Positions 62,239 through 64,000 of a stretch of DNA of 64,000 nt are shown piece after piece. The notes beneath the pieces are model-generated. The model was given only the letters and a program-made list of their open reading frames with translations. It made no database searches and was not told where the DNA came from. Numbering within the stretch: the stretch's first letter is position 1; each line of letters starts with the position of its first letter. Location: assembly GCA_022749755.1 (NCBI GenBank), contig CM040453.1:10611368-10675367 (forward strand), written 5' to 3'. The position numbers were made by a program, and so were the translations under genes. This stretch comes from Azadirachta indica (taxonomy: Eukaryota; Streptophyta; Magnoliopsida; Sapindales; Meliaceae).

Positions 62239-63887
62239 TTAGTTATTTGATCATCGTGTAATCATCATTTTGTACTTGGAGTTGTATTGACTTGGCTGAG
62301 ACCGTTATTCTACGTACAGTTTTGTGGAATATTAATAATTCATTGATATTTTGTTCATCGTTTCTCTCTTGATTATTTTAGTACGTTTCTGGACGCATGC
62401 GAGTATATCCATATTTCCATGTATAGGCATTATTTTGTATAGCTGATCATTATCTTTTTTTAATTTTTAAATCGACTCCGATTATAAAGCCCTATTTTAG
62501 TTCTATCTTGTTTTAAAATCTTGAGTGCATGTACACGATTCGGATGACATGAATTCAGAAATTTTATTTTAAGTAGCTCACATTTGAGATGAACTTTTGC
62601 TTCACCCATCTTTTATAGGAAACACCAGTGTAATCAATATTAGAGACAAAACTACAGTAGAGCCTGAAGAATGGCTGATTTAAGATTGTCTCATTCTTCT
62701 TTTTATTGGTGGAATACTCTGCTACAACTTATAGAAGAATTTGAGTCCTTTCCCTAAGAATGCTAATAGTTTTTATTGAGTTGTCTTCCTTTTCGGTTTC
62801 TAACTTCATGCTTACGTGACTTGGTAAGGCTCATTATATTCTACCTTAGCTGTTGCTTCTCTTTGCTCTTTAATAAATTTTATTTAAAATTTTTGAGGTA
62901 CACAATTTAAAAAAGAATATATTTCATGTATTATTTACCTAGAGATTCGGGTGTCTTTTCTCTGAATAATAATATTGTAGAAATTCAAACAAAGGGTGGG
63001 TGAACTTTCAAGAAAATATTATATTGAATACTTGGTCAAGTATTCATTATAGCAGATTTAAGTTAATTAGTTGAAAAATTCTCAACGGGGTTAAGAAAAT
63101 TTTTAAACCACGATGCATTTCGGCTAATCATAGGAATTTAATTCATCGATTAAAATGTACATCTAGTTTTATGTAGATGTGTTATGAATGGCAACAAAGC
63201 CTGAGCATAACCGGGTCCTGAACATTTTGGGTCGGACTAAAGCTCGGTTGACCGGGCCTAGGCCCGGACTGCACATTTGGAGCCCTGGCCGGGAATAGAA
63301 GGGAGAAAATAAGGTATTCAACCCTAATTTTTATAAAATAATACGTTAAGATATAGGTTTCTTGCGTTTAGCAAATTAGTCCTCAAGATCTGAGACTAGA
63401 ATGTACGTTTTATTTTTATTTGTAATTCAATTAATATCTAAGAATCTGTCTAATGTTATGCCATCCTCAGTTTTAAATTGCAATATCAGGGCTCTGAAAC
63501 CCAGGAAATAAAAAACGAGAAGTAAATTAAGTTGTCGAAGCTGGCCGAAATCACAAGTGGGCATTAATTATTAGAGTACGTAGTAGATGTTGTCTAAAAT
63601 TCTATCTGGTAGATTTGACGCAACTCAACACCTAGCACGTAGTAGTCTTTGTCTAAAATTCTAATGATGTAGATTTGACGCAACGCTCAATTCACTCGTC
63701 TTTCGTTTTCTACGTATGTAACAATCTAACCTCACTTCCAATTATTGTTTTGTTGTTCTTCATCAATTCCCTCCCTAGCTACCAATTCATCTCTTTCTCT
63801 TTGATTTCAACCCTATAGTTCGTTTACACCTACACAAAAACAACACAAGCTTTCTCCTTCGTTCCTTCCTTTCATCATTATCAACCA
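62239..63887 (+). promoter_or_regulatory. 3' flank of copy 4 and duplicated upstream region of copy 5
   Basis: Left part matches other C2 3' flanks; from about 62560 it parallels 50470-51796 upstream of the intact gene. Contains two GTAGATTTGACGCAAC blocks near 63610 and 63669. No coding sequence. Confidence 0.6.
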
Positions 63888-64000
63888 ATGATGAAAACAA
63901 CAGTATCTATCTTGGATGTCAATCTCCTTTCGGCTCAACAGCTGGTTTCTGCTGCTAAGAAATCTTCCAGAATGCAAACATATGTGGTGGCGTCTATCAA
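63888..64000 (+). CDS. C2-domain gene copy 5, 5' part, cut by the window edge
   Basis: Reads MMKTTVSILDVNLLSAQQL and on through KKSSRMQTYVVASI without a stop for 37 codons to the end. Same start and context as the intact copy. Whether it is intact beyond the window is unknown. Confidence 0.85.
   Translation, partial: MMKTTVSILDVNLLSAQQLVSAAKKSSRMQTYVVASI

Overview
This is nuclear DNA from a eudicot plant. Genes are split by GT-AG introns, intergenic DNA is very AT-rich, and there are transposon relics, MITE-like elements and a tandem gene-family array. Protein sequences look like a woody rosid (Citrus is my impression from memory, untested). No prokaryotic, organellar or viral gene set is present.

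Left part (1-20 kb, all genes on the minus strand): a Ty1/copia fragment; a CYP71-clan cytochrome P450 that is complete except for one in-frame stop codon; a plus-strand decayed ABCG/PDR transporter; the five-exon gene for a U11/U12-20K (ZMAT5-like) minor-spliceosome protein; a twelve-exon GSK3/SHAGGY-like kinase; and a six-exon RPAP2/RTR1-type RNA polymerase II CTD phosphatase homologue.

Middle (22-41 kb): two full-length intronless SPT16 (FACT histone chaperone) genes, facing each other tail to tail across about 4.7 kb that holds a 752-bp Mutator-type MITE with a perfect 9-bp target duplication. A gene-free, repeat-rich stretch (35.5-41 kb) follows, with a diverged repeat family at 37-39 kb.

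Right part (41-64 kb): a complete twelve-exon ATP-citrate lyase A-subunit gene (cytosolic acetyl-CoA supply); then a small-gene region with at least five copies of a 172-aa C2-domain gene (one intact, one with a 1-bp frameshift, one deleted and nonsense-mutated, one 3' fragment, one running off the window). Inside this array lie a plant-specific 249-aa gene of unknown function, two tandem DUF761-type genes, a degenerate copia polymerase and a second Mutator-like element of about 1 kb. The C2 copies share promoters and 3' flanks, so the region is an actively duplicating and decaying array.

Housekeeping functions dominate the left and middle (splicing, transcription elongation, chromatin, kinase signalling, acetyl-CoA supply). 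They are neighbours by position rather than a pathway. I see no clearly new multi-gene system. The most informative points are the duplicated SPT16 pair, a possible U12-type intron inside a U12-spliceosome gene, the P450 nonsense allele, and the C2 gene array.
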